Assembly: GCF_005405305.1 (NCBI RefSeq) | Contig: NZ_BJDU01000003.1 | Coordinates: 62,001 to 126,000, forward strand | Length of the DNA: 64,000 nt | Origin: Companilactobacillus formosensis | Lineage (GTDB): Bacteria; Bacillota; Bacilli; Lactobacillales; Lactobacillaceae | Direction: 5' to 3' | Part shown: positions 62,487-64,000 of the stretch, in pieces | Numbering within the stretch: position 1 is the stretch's first letter | Layout: the number at the start of each line of letters is the position of its first letter | Program-made: the position numbers and the translations under genes | The notes under the pieces: model-generated | The model's input: the letters and a program-made list of their open reading frames with translations, nothing else | Database searches by the model: none | What the model was told of the DNA's origin: nothing

Positions 62487-64000
62487 ATGTCAAAAATCAA
62501 GTTAACATTCCCAGATGATTCAGTTAAGGAGTTTGACGAAGGCACAACAACCCTAGACGTTGCTAAATCAATCAGCACATCTCTAGGTAAAAAAGCTGTT
62601 GCCGGTAAAATCAATGATGTCCTAGTAGACCTAGAACGTCCATTGAAACAAGATGGTAAAATCGAAATTATCTCAGCAGAAGATAAAGAAGATGCACAAA
62701 AAGTATTGAGAAATACTGCTGCATTGGTATTCAGTGCTGCTGCTAAGAGTTTCAAGAAAGATCTTCACTTCGGTGAAAAGCACACAAATGATGATGGTTT
62801 CTTCGTAGATACTGATAGTGCTGATGGCCAAATCAGTGTTGATGAATTACCAAAGATTACTGCTTTGATGAACAAGATCATCAAAGACAATGACAAGATT
62901 GAAAGATCAATGATGGACAAGAAAGATCTTGCTGATATGTTCAAGGATGATCCATACAAGTCATCATTGATCAATGCAATTGACTCAGTTCAAATTCCTG
63001 TTTACAAATTAGATGATTTTGTTGACTTTGGTTACGATGCTGTACTTGCAAATCTTAAGGCTTTGAAGCATTTCGAATTACTTTCAGTTGCTGGTGCTTA
63101 TTGGCAAGGTAAGTCAAGTAATCCAATGCTACAAAGAATTTATGGTACAGCCTTCTATAAAGAAGATGGACTAAAAGCTGACCTCAAGCGTCGTGCTGAA
63201 ATTAAAGAACGTGACCACAGAACAATCGGTCGTGATCTTGATTTGTTCTTCGTTGACCCAGAAGTTGGTGCCGGTCTTCCATACTGGATGCCAAATGGTG
63301 CAACAATTCGTCGTGTTATCGAAAGATACATCATCGACAAAGAAGTTGCTTGGGGTTACCAACACGTTTACACACCAATCCTTATGAACTTGAATGCTTA
63401 TAAGACTTCAGGTCACTGGGCACACTACCGTGAAGATATGTTCCCACCAATGGACATGGGTGATGGCGAAATGCTTGAACTACGTCCTATGAACTGTCCT
63501 TCACATATTCAAATTTACAAGCACCACAACCGTTCATACAGAGATCTTCCACTTCGTATCGCTGAACTTGGTATGATGCACAGATATGAAAAATCAGGTG
63601 CTTTATCAGGACTACAACGTGTTCGTGAAATGACTCTAAATGATGGTCACACATTCGTTGCTCTTGACCAAATTCAAGAAGAATTCAAACGTACACTACA
63701 ATTGATGGTTGAAGTTTACAAAGACTTCGACATTACAGATTACACATTCCGTCTAAGTTATCGTGATCCAGCTAATACTGAAAAGTACTTCGATGATGAT
63801 GAGATGTGGAATAGATCACAATCAATGCTTAAAGCTGCTATGGATGACCTTGGCTTGAAGTACTATGAAGCTGAAGGTGAAGCTGCTTTCTACGGTCCAA
63901 AACTTGATGTTCAAACAAAGACAGCTCTTGGAAACGAAGAAACACTATCAACTATCCAACTAGACTTCATGCAACCAGAGAAGTTCCAACTAACATATGT
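62487..64000 (+). CDS. thrS: Threonyl-tRNA synthetase, 3' truncated by window, editing site degenerate
   Basis: The gene runs off the window after 504 codons. An N-terminal TGS domain (1-63) is followed by the N2 editing domain and the class II catalytic domain (motif 2 around [18 protein letters not shown]; zinc Cys in [10 protein letters not shown]). In the N2 domain the HxxxH motif reads NTAAL ([11 protein letters not shown] against RHSCAHLLGHA in E. coli). The CRGPH segment reads GYDAV. All four editing residues are therefore replaced, while the flanking [23 protein letters not shown] is well conserved. AGGAGG precedes ATG 62,487. Confidence 0.93.
   Translation, partial: MSKIKLTFPDDSVKEFDEGTTTLDVAKSISTSLGKKAVAGKINDVLVDLERPLKQDGKIEIISAEDKEDAQKVLRNTAALVFSAAAKSFKKDLHFGEKHTNDDGFFVDTDSADGQISVDELPKITALMNKIIKDNDKIERSMMDKKDLADMFKDDPYKSSLINAIDSVQIPVYKLDDFVDFGYDAVLANLKALKHFELLSVAGAYWQGKSSNPMLQRIYGTAFYKEDGLKADLKRRAEIKERDHRTIGRDLDLFFVDPEVGAGLPYWMPNGATIRRVIERYIIDKEVAWGYQHVYTPILMNLNAYKTSGHWAHYREDMFPPMDMGDGEMLELRPMNCPSHIQIYKHHNRSYRDLPLRIAELGMMHRYEKSGALSGLQRVREMTLNDGHTFVALDQIQEEFKRTLQLMVEVYKDFDITDYTFRLSYRDPANTEKYFDDDEMWNRSQSMLKAAMDDLGLKYYEAEGEAAFYGPKLDVQTKTALGNEETLSTIQLDFMQPEKFQLTY

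Noticed and set aside
1-64000. CRISPR array, insertion sequence or defence island
   Set aside because: No regularly spaced direct repeats, transposase motifs or recognisable defence genes were seen; the repeats found are protein repeats, hairpins or att-like motifs.

Overview
The window looks like a low-GC Lactobacillaceae chromosome. The arginine deiminase cluster, the T-box leaders, the ytpP/ytpR/murC and polA/mutM/coaE/nrdR/dnaB/dnaI/thrS gene orders and the codon use all fit, and overall it resembles Companilactobacillus. The genus is an inference from general familiarity; no database was searched.

Positions 1 to about 24,880 are the right-hand part of a siphovirus-type prophage. The integrase/lysogeny end lies outside the window. 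Order: small early genes, an ArpU-type late regulator, a candidate late promoter, a 1.5-kb structured non-coding interval with seven tRNA-like elements, an HNH/P-loop fusion gene, a probable cos region, terS, terL, portal, protease, capsid, connector genes, tail genes, tail fibre/baseplate genes, holin and endolysin. The prophage ends beside a tRNA-Gly(CCC) gene. Several expression devices are visible in it. The tape measure gene is split by a 323-nt group I intron. The capsid gene can be extended by an Ig-like domain through a -1 frameshift at CCCAAAA. The tail chaperone pair uses A_AAA_AAA. terL and dit appear to start at ATT.

From 25 kb the host chromosome follows: a small lipoprotein, then arcA-arcB-arcD-arcT-arcC (arginine catabolism) behind a promoter overlapped by a CcpA cre site, then argS under a T-box with candidate specifier CGC. 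Next come a UbiA-family prenyltransferase, an RluA-type pseudouridine synthase, a class A penicillin-binding protein, a ylbF homologue, the nuclease cluster yhaO-yhaN-yhaM, a universal stress protein, and the conserved divergent block prsA/ytxH-like/hit versus ecsA/ecsB/trmB.

From 48 kb the order is a small secreted or anchored protein, a thioredoxin-like protein, ytpR, murC, a divergent pair of a GltS-like carrier and an amidohydrolase, an MFS exporter, and then the DNA repair and replication-initiation block polA-mutM-coaE-nrdR-dnaB-dnaI. The window ends inside thrS, which has a T-box with candidate specifier ACC. Its editing domain has lost the expected His/Cys residues.

The most unusual region is 1,600-3,150. 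Elements with good acceptor and T-arms but aberrant middle arms alternate with hairpins and two near-identical terminator/ribosome-binding-site modules.
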